DNA from: M3007 sp044226205
Lineage (GTDB): Bacteria > Bacteroidota > Bacteroidia > Chitinophagales > Saprospiraceae
NCBI GenBank assembly: GCA_044226205.1
Contig: JBGAHL010000014.1
Location: 1-64,000 of the forward strand
DNA length: 64,000 nucleotides
Direction of reading: 5' to 3'
Each line of letters begins with the position of its first letter. Within the stretch, counting starts at the first letter, position 1. Below, one piece after another: positions 24,964-33,046 of this stretch. A program made the position numbers and the translations under genes. A model generated the notes under the pieces. The model was not told the DNA's origin. It searched no databases and was given only the letters and a program-made list of their open reading frames with translations.

Positions 24964-26139
24964 TCACGGGCGCCCGTCGAGCGAACGGATGAAATAATCG
25001 ATCTTGGCTTTCATGCCGTTGTCGTCGTTGCCCACCAGCGATTTGGCCTTGGTCGCCACTTTGAGCGCTTCGTCTTTTTTGCCCTGGCGCTTCAGGGTTT
25101 CGGCCCAGGTCATGTAATATTCGGGCAATCCGCCGGTTTCAGCGGCGTTTTTAGCCCATTTTTCGGCTACTTCCAGCACGTTTTCGTCCTGCGGGAAAGC
25201 GCGAAGCAGTTTGATCACGAGGTCGTGCAGTTGGGCCGCATTGTTTTTGATTTCGTCCTTGCGCAGGCCCGTCGCGGCTTTAAGGTAGTTTTTCGGGTCC
25301 TTGACGGCCGCGTAGTACTGCATGTCGGCCTCGTAGCCAAACACCCCGGCCCGGTCGGGGCGCGCCTGGGCGTACTTGGTTTTGGCTTCTTTCAGCAGGT
25401 CCTCGCTGCGAAACTCGATGGCTTTTTTGATGGTGTTTTTGGCCGCAGCCTCCACACGGGCATTCACTTTTTCGGCGCCTTCCTGCTTGATCATGGCCTC
25501 GCGGTTTTTGATCAAAAGGTCGAACACGCGGCTGTCGACCTCCGTAGCGCCTTCCAGGATGAATTTCAGGTTGAATGGCGTCGTGTAGTCTTTTTGCGTG
25601 TTGAGGTACTCGTTGGTCACTTTCAGCGAGGGCTTGCCCTGGCGGTTGAGCCAGCGCACGTAGTCGTACAAAAACTGCGGGTCGCGATTGCCCTCGGCAT
25701 AACCTTTTTCATAGTCCACCGCGGGGTCGGTAGCGCCCAGGGCCTTTTTGGCAAATTCGAGGATTTGCTCGGTGCTCATGGCGCCGACGTTTTTGATGAC
25801 CACCTTGCCTTCCGCGTCGATGAAATACAAGGTCGGGTATGCGTGCACCGGGTATTTGCCGGCGAACTCGGCGTTTTCCGGCTTTTCCATGTCAATCTTG
25901 AGGGGAATAAAATTGGCATTGAAATAATCGCCTACTTCCTGCTCCGTAAAAACCGTGCTGGCCATCCGTTTGCAAGGGCCGCACCACGAGGCGAAAGCAT
26001 CCACGAAAATGAGTTTTTGTTCGGTTTTGGCTTTTTCAAGCGCTTCGGGCCAGGTGCCGTGGAAAAATTCGATGCCCTGAGCCTGGGCCAGCGTCAGCAG
26101 GGCCGGCAGGAGCATAATGACGGAGAATATTTTTTTCAT
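24964..26139 (-). CDS. Secreted thioredoxin-like protein, paralogue of 23733
   Basis: 391 residues from the ATG at 26139, which opens a signal peptide (IFSVIMLLPALLTLAQAQ); the extra 16 upstream residues lack signal character. The thioredoxin motif AFASWCGPCKRM has C53 and C56, with cis-proline loop VHAYPTLYF. The C-terminal part is helical with TPR-like features (AETGGLPEYYMTWAETLKRQ). It is 76 bases upstream of its paralogue on the same strand, so the pair may be co-expressed. The two proteins have diverged strongly outside the thioredoxin core. Confidence 0.8.
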   Translation of the reverse strand: MKKIFSVIMLLPALLTLAQAQGIEFFHGTWPEALEKAKTEQKLIFVDAFASWCGPCKRMASTVFTEQEVGDYFNANFIPLKIDMEKPENAEFAGKYPVHAYPTLYFIDAEGKVVIKNVGAMSTEQILEFAKKALGATDPAVDYEKGYAEGNRDPQFLYDYVRWLNRQGKPSLKVTNEYLNTQKDYTTPFNLKFILEGATEVDSRVFDLLIKNREAMIKQEGAEKVNARVEAAAKNTIKKAIEFRSEDLLKEAKTKYAQARPDRAGVFGYEADMQYYAAVKDPKNYLKAATGLRKDEIKNNAAQLHDLVIKLLRAFPQDENVLEVAEKWAKNAAETGGLPEYYMTWAETLKRQGKKDEALKVATKAKSLVGNDDNGMKAKIDYFIRSLDGRP

Positions 26140-26249
26140 GAAACTGAAATTGTTTTTGATAGAACAAAGTTTGGGATAAAAGGTCATTTCTGTCCGGGTT
26201 TTGGATTAAAAAGCAGCATAAAACGCCGTTTTTACAAATTTATGCGCCC

Positions 26250-26978
26250 TTATTCCATGACCATCTCCAGAATATCGGGGGTATTGATGGCGGAAAAACC
26301 GGGCAGGTGCAGTTGATAAAACTGTAACAGCCGCTGCAACAGCAACTTGCGCTGCGGCCGGTCCAGCGGCACCTTGTGCGCCTCCTGCAATGGTGCATCC
26401 ATCAACTCGAGCAACAAAGCCGTGTCGCCGGCTTCGAGATACATCGGATGCGGCGGAGGCACAGGACTGAAGGCGCCTTCGCGCAGGTCGAAAAACAACT
26501 CGCCGGACTCGTTTTCCACCTGGGGCAGAAACCCCAGGAACCCCGTCAGGTGCAGCAAAAAATGGAGATGCAGGTTGGCGATCGGATGGGGCGTAGAGTC
26601 GAGCCAGACCAGGTTGACGAGCAAAAAATCGAACAATTCGGGCTGCGGCTCGGCTTCGTGGATGCTTTTCCGGCACACTTCCGCCATGAACAAGGCCACC
26701 GCGCCGCGCCGCACATCGAAAGGAATGGCGGAAAACACCTCGCCCGCCCGACACTCTTTCAGGCGGTTGAGACTGCCCTCCCGATCGCGCATGTACGCCA
26801 CCAGATCCACGACGGTCATGGGCTGGAACAACCCGAACGGCATGCGGCTTTTGGCCGTACGCACGCTGCCTGCAATGAAACTGTGCAAGCCGCGCTCTTC
26901 CGTGAAAATGTCGGCGATCACACTGGTTTCACCGTATTTCACCGTCCGGAAAACGATTCCGCGGGTGTGGAGCAGCAT
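26250..26978 (-). CDS. recO: DNA repair protein RecO
   Basis: 242 residues. The N-terminal OB fold begins MLLHTRGIVFRTVKYGETS and includes VIADIFTEERGLHSFIAGSVR; a helical C-terminal domain follows (LLVNLVWLDSTPHPIANLHL, FLLHLTGFLGFLPQ). RecO loads RecA onto SSB-coated DNA with RecR in gap repair. The C-terminal zinc-binding cysteines seen in some RecO proteins are not visible, as is common in Bacteroidota. A heptamer repeat tract begins only five bases before the start codon. Confidence 0.9.
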   Translation of the reverse strand: MLLHTRGIVFRTVKYGETSVIADIFTEERGLHSFIAGSVRTAKSRMPFGLFQPMTVVDLVAYMRDREGSLNRLKECRAGEVFSAIPFDVRRGAVALFMAEVCRKSIHEAEPQPELFDFLLVNLVWLDSTPHPIANLHLHFLLHLTGFLGFLPQVENESGELFFDLREGAFSPVPPPHPMYLEAGDTALLLELMDAPLQEAHKVPLDRPQRKLLLQRLLQFYQLHLPGFSAINTPDILEMVME

Positions 26979-26983
26979 TTTTT

Positions 26984-27062
26984 AGTGAGGAGTGAAGAGT
27001 GATGAGTGAAGAGTGAAGAGTGAAGAATGAAGAATGAAGAATGAAGAATGAAGAATGAAGAG
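26984..27062. repeat. Heptanucleotide tandem repeat upstream of recO
   Basis: About eleven 7-base units alternate between AGTGAAG and AATGAAG, filling most of the gap between recO and the upstream MtfA-like gene. On the coding (minus) strand it lies within the region where a recO ribosome-binding site or short leader would be. Such tracts can change length by slippage. Confidence 0.85.
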
Positions 27063-27101
27063 TTTCCTGAAAATCTGCGGACCGCTGCGGGGAAATATCT
27101 G

Positions 27102-27920
27102 TCACGCCTTTTTGAAAATCAGGTCGAATACGGCCGCTTCTTCGGCAAAATGGGCGCGGAAGGGTTCGGGAAAAGTAAAATAGTGATGCACGGCGACCGG
27201 CAGCGGATCGATGTCGGTCAGGCCGACGGTGGCCTCCACCAACGGGCGCGGCAGGTGCGGCGCCACCTGTTCGAGCCGCGACCAGGCCTCCGAATCCAGT
27301 GCCGGGTAGGGCAGCTGGGGATAATGGATCCGGAAAGCGCGTGCATATTCGTGCAAGCCCACATTGTACCATTGTCCGTGCTGCATAAACGCCATCATCA
27401 GTTGTTCGGCCGAAAACAGCAGGCAGCCGTCGGGTTCGTGCAACTCGGAGGCATGGGCGAAGGGATATTCGGGCGAAGGAAAGGGATAGGGGTAAATGAT
27501 CACCTTTTCGAATTTGGGGAAAAGGAAAGTTTCCTGTCCGAAACTCAGCATCACGGCCTGGGCTGCCACGGCCAGTTCGACGTCGGCGGGCAGGGTTTCT
27601 TCGGGCCAGCCCATCGGCGTCCAGTCGATGCCCATGCGAAAAAGCACGATGCGGTCGCGGAATTTCTGGCGCCCGGCGTTGTCGAGCCCCCGGTAAAAAG
27701 GGAAATACTTGTCGAGCAGGGCGATGAGCGCAGGCTGCAGGGCCGGCGGTTTGCGGCGGTAGCGCCACCAGTTGATCTGCGGGCTGAACACGTACACCAG
27801 AGCGGCCATTATGACGAAAGGAATGATCCACAGGGCGTATTTGCTGTCCAGCTTCCAGGCGAGGTACAAAAAAATGAGGGCGCCGAAGACGAAGGGCGCG
27901 GCAACGTAGTTGGCAAACAT
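27102..27920 (-). CDS. MtfA-like (DUF980) protein with degenerate zinc site
   Basis: 272 residues from the ATG at 27920, which opens directly into two membrane helices (APFVFGALIFLYLAWKL, ALWIIPFVIMAALVYVF). The rest resembles MtfA/zinc-dependent peptidases: KFRDRIVLFRMGIDW, EKVIIYPYPFPSP, then VGLHEYARAFRIHY. MtfA normally has HExxH here; this protein has HEYAR, so the second zinc-binding His is missing and activity is doubtful. An upstream in-frame start at 28016 is possible but less likely. It lies just before recO on the same strand. Confidence 0.65.
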   Translation of the reverse strand: MFANYVAAPFVFGALIFLYLAWKLDSKYALWIIPFVIMAALVYVFSPQINWWRYRRKPPALQPALIALLDKYFPFYRGLDNAGRQKFRDRIVLFRMGIDWTPMGWPEETLPADVELAVAAQAVMLSFGQETFLFPKFEKVIIYPYPFPSPEYPFAHASELHEPDGCLLFSAEQLMMAFMQHGQWYNVGLHEYARAFRIHYPQLPYPALDSEAWSRLEQVAPHLPRPLVEATVGLTDIDPLPVAVHHYFTFPEPFRAHFAEEAAVFDLIFKKA

Positions 27921-28047
27921 AAATCCAGGGTGTTTGTATTTGCGCTGACAAGGTAAAACGAAGCGGGGAATCCCGGGATTGGCTGTGCGGGTCGACTTTT
28001 TTTCGGAAAATTTCACCCACCCCTTCCTTTTTTGCCAAAAGTGAACT

Positions 28048-28055
28048 TATCTTTG
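28048..28055 (+). promoter_or_regulatory. -7 promoter box of tRNA-Phe
   Basis: TATCTTTG matches TAnnTTTG exactly and lies 22 bases before the mature 5' end of the tRNA. A TTTG occurs at 28031 but with only 13 bases between the boxes, so the -33 element is uncertain. Confidence 0.55.
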
Positions 28056-28077
28056 CCCCGCTTTTGACAGCAGCTAT

Positions 28078-28150
28078 GGTGCCTTAGCTCAGCTGGTAGA
28101 GCAATGGACTGAAAATCCATGTGTCCCCAGTTCGATTCTGGGAGGTACCA
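28078..28150 (+). tRNA. tRNA-Phe (GAA)
   Basis: The cloverleaf can be drawn by eye. The acceptor stem GGTGCCT pairs with AGGTACC (one G-T pair). The D-arm is GCTCAGCTGGTAGAGC. The anticodon stem ATGGA/TCCAT encloses CTGAAAA with anticodon GAA. The T-arm is CCCCAGTTCGATTCTGGG. The discriminator is A and the CCA end is not encoded. It is followed by a strong terminator. Confidence 0.96.
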
Positions 28151-28157
28151 CACCACG

Positions 28158-28190
28158 ATCCCGAAGGTTTTCCGACCTTCGGGATTTTTT
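28158..28190 (+). terminator. Terminator of tRNA-Phe
   Basis: ATCCCGAAGGT (28158-28168) pairs with ACCTTCGGGAT (28175-28185), an 11-bp stem whose last bases run into TTTTTT. It begins eight bases after the tRNA. Confidence 0.85.
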
Positions 28191-28229
28191 ATTGGCAACC
28201 TCTGGCCGGGGTTATTTGTTTGAGGCGCC

Positions 28230-29297
28230 ATGTCCGACGATATTCTGATTCGAATTCTTTTGTTGCCGCTGGCTCTCTTGTACGGATTCAGCATTGCCCT
28301 GCGCAACCTCTTGTACCGCATCGGCTTGCTGCGCAGCGTGCGCTTCGACCTGCCGGTCATCTCGGTCGGCAACCTGTCCGTGGGCGGCGCCGGCAAATCG
28401 CCGCACATCGAATACCTGCTGCGCTGGCTCGACCAGTTCATCAACGTGTCGGTGCTGAGTCGGGGCTACGGCCGCAAAACCGAGGGCTACCGCCAGGTCA
28501 GCGTCATCGATACGGCCGAAGAGGCAGGCGACGAGCCCCTCCAATTCAAACGAAAATTCCCGACCCTGCCCATCAGCGTCAGCGAAAGCCGCGCCCTGGG
28601 CGTCCCCGAACTCGTCAAACGCAACCCCGAAACCCATTGCGTACTGCTCGACGACGCTTTCCAGCACCTCGCCGTAACGCCGGGCCTCAACATCCTGCTG
28701 ACGGAATACGACCGCCCTTTCACCCGCGACTGGCTGCTGCCCTCGGGCCGCCTGCGCGAATGGCGGGCCGGGTTCCGACGGGCCGACATCGTCGTCGTGA
28801 CCAAATGCCCGCCCGATCTCAGCGCCAAACAGCGCCAGGACCTCCTCCGCGAAATCGACGCCTATCCGCGCCAGCGGGTCTATTTTTCCCGCTACCGCTA
28901 CGCCGACCCCTACGACCTGCTGCGCCCCGACGTGCGCCGCACGCTCGACCGCCAGACCGACGTGCTCCTGCTCAGCGCCATCGCCAACACCGACTACCTC
29001 ATGAAATACCTCGCCGGCGAGGTGCGCTCCGTGCACACCCTCGAATTTGAAGACCACCACTACTATCAGGAAAGCGACCTGCTCCAGTTGCAACGCCGCT
29101 TCGAAGCGCTCGACAGCCAGCGCAAGATCATTCTGACCACGGAAAAAGACGCCATGCGCCTCGAACTGCACCAGGAATACTTGTGGAAAAACCAGCTGCC
29201 CCTCTTCGTCCTGCCCGTCGAAGTCCAGTTCTGCGACCAGGACGAAGCAGCCTTTCAGGCCGACGTGAAGCAGTTTTTGATGGAATTTAAGGTGTAG
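28230..29297 (+). CDS. lpxK: Tetraacyldisaccharide 4'-kinase LpxK
   Basis: 355 residues. An N-terminal membrane-associated helix (LLPLALLYGFSIALRNLLY) precedes ISVGNLSVGGAGKSPHI, with the P-loop-type GGAGKSP at 52-58, and VLSRGYGRKTEGY, both LpxK signatures. Further on come VLLDDAFQHLAV and the ILTTEKDAMRL motif near the C-terminus. LpxK phosphorylates the lipid A precursor at the cytoplasmic face of the inner membrane. Length fits the family. It is monocistronic between a tRNA terminator and a very long hairpin. Confidence 0.93.
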   Translation: MSDDILIRILLLPLALLYGFSIALRNLLYRIGLLRSVRFDLPVISVGNLSVGGAGKSPHIEYLLRWLDQFINVSVLSRGYGRKTEGYRQVSVIDTAEEAGDEPLQFKRKFPTLPISVSESRALGVPELVKRNPETHCVLLDDAFQHLAVTPGLNILLTEYDRPFTRDWLLPSGRLREWRAGFRRADIVVVTKCPPDLSAKQRQDLLREIDAYPRQRVYFSRYRYADPYDLLRPDVRRTLDRQTDVLLLSAIANTDYLMKYLAGEVRSVHTLEFEDHHYYQESDLLQLQRRFEALDSQRKIILTTEKDAMRLELHQEYLWKNQLPLFVLPVEVQFCDQDEAAFQADVKQFLMEFKV

Positions 29298-29407
29298 GGT
29301 TGATGAGGTTGATAAGGTTTATAAGGTTTATAAGAAAAGGGTTGTTCCTGTGAGCGGAACAACCCTTTTCTTATAAACCTTATAAACCTTATCAACCTCA
29401 TAAACCC
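29297..29407. terminator. Exceptionally long hairpin (52-bp arms) between convergent genes
   Basis: Left arm 29297-29348 and right arm 29356-29407 are complementary with a single mismatch around the 7-base loop TGTGAGC. The arms contain a short direct repeat (AAGGTTTAT twice) and a core AAAAGGGTTGTTCC. It overlaps the last base of lpxK and ends six bases before the convergent gene's stop, so it can terminate both, though the length far exceeds an ordinary terminator. Confidence 0.85.
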
Positions 29408-29412
29408 TTAAA

Positions 29413-30093
29413 TCACTTCGAATCGTTGCGAGCGAGCGCGCCGGAAGCGAGGGTTTTGGGTTCGTGGCGTTCGTTCCATTCGGCGGCCGGCGTCTGGTTG
29501 AGGTCGAGCGACTGGATGCCGAGCGATTGAAGGCCCGTGAGTTGGTTGCCGGCGAGGCTTTGGCCGGGTTCTTTTGCCCACTGTACCTGAAACTCCTGCA
29601 CATTGGCTTGCAGTTGTTCGTCGAGCACTGCGCTGACGAGGGTGGTGGGATTGGCGCCGGCGACGAAGGTCGTGGCGATGTGGTTGCCCTGCTTGTCGTA
29701 CACGGCGAGGTAGAGGGCGCGGTATTGTTTGGCGGCGTTGCGCGGCAGGTTGTAGAGCACTGCGTAGCGGTCGGCCGTTTCGAAGCGGGCAACGGGTTGG
29801 GGGTGGGCCGGGATGCTGGTCGCAACGGCGCTGCGTTCGAGGTCGGGCAGGAAAGTGTACTGTTCGGCGGCCAGAAAAGCGGCAGCAGCGGGGCGAACGC
29901 CCTGGGCGCGCTGCTCGAGCGTGGCGCTCATATCGGTCGTGCCGATAACGTAGGGCAGTTCAGCCTTGGGAAATTGCTGGAGGAATTGCTGGAAGGCAGC
30001 CTGATCAGGGGCGGCAGCCTGAGCGGAAAGAGAATCGGTGGTCAGGATGAAACTGGCAGCGGCCAGAAGTGCAAAGCGGATTACGGATTTCAT
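29413..30093 (-). CDS. Secreted hypothetical protein
   Basis: 226 residues with a signal peptide (FALLAAASFILTTDSLSAQA). The mature part is alanine- and glutamine-rich with a predicted strand-rich centre (YAVLYNLPRNAAKQYRALYL, AVYDKQGNHIATTFV). No family recognised. A palindrome of unknown role lies about 115 bases upstream of the start (30206-30232), in an A+T-rich stretch. Confidence 0.55.
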   Translation of the reverse strand: MKSVIRFALLAAASFILTTDSLSAQAAAPDQAAFQQFLQQFPKAELPYVIGTTDMSATLEQRAQGVRPAAAAFLAAEQYTFLPDLERSAVATSIPAHPQPVARFETADRYAVLYNLPRNAAKQYRALYLAVYDKQGNHIATTFVAGANPTTLVSAVLDEQLQANVQEFQVQWAKEPGQSLAGNQLTGLQSLGIQSLDLNQTPAAEWNERHEPKTLASGALARNDSK

Positions 30094-30502
30094 ATCGGTA
30101 AGTTTTGGTTGGATTTACGCCAAAACGGTGCCAATTGGATTTTCATTTTGCCAAAAATGTTAAAGTGAAAGCCCTTTCGGGTTTATATTTTTATGGATAA
30201 ACTTTACAAATAATTGATTTACAATTATTTGTATGAAATATTTTTTGAAAAAATTTTTTATCATTTTTTTCAAAAAAATACGCCCCCAAACGAAATCTGC
30301 GGACGGAGTCGGGTCAACTCCCGCTTTCACTCAGCCTTTCCAGATGATCAAACAGCGTGTTTTGGCATGCAAATCAGCCGCATTCTGTTACAGCTTAAGT
30401 ATATAACCACATGGAAGGCAAGTGCTCGGAGACAAAAAGACCGCCGGCGGCCTCCATTTTGGGCTACCGACGGTCTTTTCCCGACGTCTGTAACAGGGTC
30501 GT
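30094..30502. other. A+T-rich non-coding gap with palindromes
   Basis: No convincing gene. It contains ACAAATAATTG (30206-30216) facing CAATTATTTGT (30222-30232), a perfect 11-bp dyad with loop ATTTA, then T/A tracts at about 30240-30285 that are also mutually complementary. At 30435-30479 AAAAGACCG faces CGGTCTTTT, the probable terminator of the 30503-30961 gene. Confidence 0.5.
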
Positions 30503-30961
30503 TTAGTTGTCTACCGCTTTCAGGTCGTCGGCGATCTGGTCAAGTTTGTTGCCCAGACTGGTTTTGAAGTCGTTCCAGCCGCCTTTCATATCGTCGCCGA
30601 GGCGATTCATGTCGGATTTCAGGTCGTCGCGTTCTTTCACGAGTTTGCGGCGGCGTTCTTCCCAGCGGGCTTTTTCCCTGCTGGATGCCTTTTCGATCTT
30701 GCGGTCGAGATCGGCGATGGCCTGATCGAGTTTGGCGCTTTGTTCGCGGGCTTTGGCAGCCAGTTCGTCCCGTTCCTGGCGGAGAGCGTCGCTGGCGTTG
30801 TCGGCGGCGCTGCCCATTTCGCTGGCGGCGTCTTTGATGTCCTGTTTAGCGTTTTCGATCGATTCTTGCTGGTCGGGGTTGGGTTTATTGTCGCAGGCCG
30901 TGAGGGTGGCCAACAGGGCCAACAGTACAACAGGCGCCGCCTGGGTAAAGAGATTTTTCAT
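30503..30961 (-). CDS. Coiled-coil lipoprotein
   Basis: 152 residues. The lipoprotein signal is VVLLALLATLTACDN, with lipobox Cys23. The remainder is almost entirely charged heptad-like helix (ALRQERDELAAKAREQSAKL, WEERRRKLVKERDDLKSDMN), so a long coiled coil or helical bundle anchored in a membrane. The protein resembles small helical lipoproteins of unknown function, some linked to stress or cell-envelope spacing. A hairpin terminator follows at 30435-30479. Confidence 0.6.
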   Translation of the reverse strand: MKNLFTQAAPVVLLALLATLTACDNKPNPDQQESIENAKQDIKDAASEMGSAADNASDALRQERDELAAKAREQSAKLDQAIADLDRKIEKASSREKARWEERRRKLVKERDDLKSDMNRLGDDMKGGWNDFKTSLGNKLDQIADDLKAVDN

Positions 30962-31438
30962 TTTGTTTGATCTTGTTTTGAAATTAAGGACTGAATTAAG
31001 GTGCAGTTGGCATCGCGGGTCGGGTTCTGACTGTCATTTGTCGTTTTCGTCATCTTTTGAAAGCCGAAACACCAGGGTTTTAACAAAATGAGGCCGTCTC
31101 GTAAGTCCTTTTGCTCAAAATCCTGCAAAATTTAAGTTTAAATCGCGGCCAACTGACGGGGCGACTCCAAAGTCACCCCGTCAGTAACAACCCGAATGCG
31201 ATATAATATTTGATATCCTATTTATGAGACAGCCTCATTTCAACAATTGCAGAAAGGCGGGATATGAAGGGGGAGCGTTGCAGGGCGCCTCGGAGACGGA
31301 GTACGGCAATGCTGGCAATCAGCGACAGGGCCCCCGGCCCCGGGTGGTCGAGGCGAAGGCGGTTACGAGGATGCCGTTAAGGGTTTGCGCTGTTTTGTCG
31401 AGGGAGGGGGAACTCCTCATGACAAGAAGGAAACAGAT
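30962..31438. other. Non-coding gap containing MITE copy 2
   Basis: 477 bases between two leftward genes. It contains the MITE-like element at 31090-31236. The frame at 31224-31583 runs antisense into the next gene and begins inside the MITE end, so I do not accept it. The remainder shows nothing recognisable. Confidence 0.55.
31090..31236. mobile_element. MITE-like element, copy 2
   Basis: A 147-bp relative of copy 1 (12968-13096), with the same terminal inverted repeats (one end GAGGCCGTCTC, the other GAGACAGCCTC). The internal palindrome at 31152-31185 has one mismatch, followed by the same CCCGAATGCGATATA stretch. It has an extra block of about 25 bases near the left and lacks about 10 near the right. 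Flanks AAAAT and ATTT are complementary. Confidence 0.75.
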
Positions 31439-32887
31439 CTATGAGCTCAGTATCTCAAGTAACCATTCTCGCGCGAAAACGCTCGGGGCGGTTTTGATCT
31501 CTTGCACAAGTTTGTCGCGTTTGGGGCTGGGTTTTTGCCAGCCGTACTTGACCACCTTGTCGAGCTTTTTGAGAAAGTTGTAATAGCCGGTCTTGGTCTC
31601 GGCCGAGATTTTGGAACGGCGGACCTTTTGCTCCAGCGCCTTCATCCGCGATTCGAGCAGTTCGCTTTCGGTTTCGTAATAGATTTTGATCAGCAGCAGG
31701 TCAGCCGTGATGCTGAAATTGGGGTTTTCGAAAGCCCGGTAAGTCAGTTTGGCCTCCGCTTCCGCGTATTCTTTTTTGTGAAAATGGTATTCGGCCACAT
31801 TAAGGCTGTGGGCCTCCACGGGATATTTGGTGCCGCAGATTCGTTCGGGGGGGTGCTCGTCGAGCAGTTTTTTGACCCAGGGGAATTTTTGGAGTTTTAG
31901 GCCAATATTGCATAAAACCCGAAGGGCCATAGGGGTCAGTTTATTATCAATATATAAATAGCCTCCCTGTAGATTTAAACTATAGGCATCAAACATCATA
32001 TTTAAGTCCTCTATTTTCGCGCTTCTAACATACGTCCAGGTCAGGAAAGCCCTGTAATAGGCCAGTATATCCCTAAACTTATCAGGAGGGACTTGCGGGC
32101 CTTCTTTTTCAATGGCAACCCTCAAATCTTCGATTGTATCAGCATCCTGCTTTCCCTGAAGAACCAAGAATATTTTGCTGTATATAATATTTAACGGATT
32201 TTTTAAATAGTCTTCATTCTCAACTATACTTAATACGGTGTTGGTAAGTGTATCTGACGGGGGATGAGCCACATGGGAAGTTTTCTGCCTATGCTTGAGG
32301 GCACAAGCATATTCCAGTTTTAATATAGAAAAAAAGCTATCCAAATTTTGATGCACATTTTTCAGGTTGGCATCATCTTCATGGGTATTAAACGTACCTT
32401 GAAAATTAGAAACCTCTTCTTCTATCCGAAATTGATCTATATAATATTTAGGACCTCGAAATGACACCCCTTCCTGCTGTTTTCTTGCTGTTGCAACTGT
32501 TTGCCAAAATCTTTCCTCTAGTCCGTTTTTTCTGTAAAACTGAAGTAAAGAGACCAAATTTACAGGCGATTCAATATCCTTGTCGACTTCCTGTTGATAC
32601 AAAAAGCGACGAACGACACGAAACAGTTCGGACGACAAAGAGTCAAGGTTGCTTTTTTCTTTTTCGTGAAACGTTTTATTGGGGAACAGTTTATAAAATA
32701 CCGCCTCTTTACTCAGGTTTTGGTTTTCTTCATCAGCGCCATTCTGCATAATCAAATCGTACAACAGCAGCAACTGGGCCTGATTCGCCCCCTGGGTGAA
32801 ATAAGGAGACTGCAAAAAAAGGCGCAACTGCCGATGCTCGGAAGGCGCCAGACGGGCTAAAATTTCGAGTAACTTGCGATGTAGCAT
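31439..32887 (-). CDS. Hypothetical helical-repeat protein
   Basis: 482 residues from the ATG at 32887; the 47 upstream in-frame residues overlap the promoter region of the divergent gene. It opens MLHRKLLEILARLAPSEHRQ and is helical throughout with TPR-like pairs (LNVAEYHFHKKEYAEAEAKL). No signal peptide. I do not recognise a named family, although similar long helical proteins are common in this lineage. Base composition changes inside the gene: about 31.9-32.7 kb is distinctly A+T-rich, the 3' third is not. Confidence 0.6.
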   Translation of the reverse strand: MLHRKLLEILARLAPSEHRQLRLFLQSPYFTQGANQAQLLLLYDLIMQNGADEENQNLSKEAVFYKLFPNKTFHEKEKSNLDSLSSELFRVVRRFLYQQEVDKDIESPVNLVSLLQFYRKNGLEERFWQTVATARKQQEGVSFRGPKYYIDQFRIEEEVSNFQGTFNTHEDDANLKNVHQNLDSFFSILKLEYACALKHRQKTSHVAHPPSDTLTNTVLSIVENEDYLKNPLNIIYSKIFLVLQGKQDADTIEDLRVAIEKEGPQVPPDKFRDILAYYRAFLTWTYVRSAKIEDLNMMFDAYSLNLQGGYLYIDNKLTPMALRVLCNIGLKLQKFPWVKKLLDEHPPERICGTKYPVEAHSLNVAEYHFHKKEYAEAEAKLTYRAFENPNFSITADLLLIKIYYETESELLESRMKALEQKVRRSKISAETKTGYYNFLKKLDKVVKYGWQKPSPKRDKLVQEIKTAPSVFAREWLLEILSS

Positions 32888-33046
32888 GTTCTGCCAAAAA
32901 AATGGGCAACCAATCAAAAGTGTCTCCTCTCGGAAAATGCCGAAAAATCGTAGTAAAAATACCAGGCAAAAACGCGGAATCTTGCGGTTGGATTTCATCC
33001 AAAACCCCGAAAGCCGGCAAATCAACACTAATTTTCCGAAACGATC

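Noticed and set aside
31224..31583. 119-codon plus-strand frame starting in MITE copy 2
   Set aside because: Antisense to the 3' part of the 31439 gene and begins in the MITE terminal repeat; no domain.
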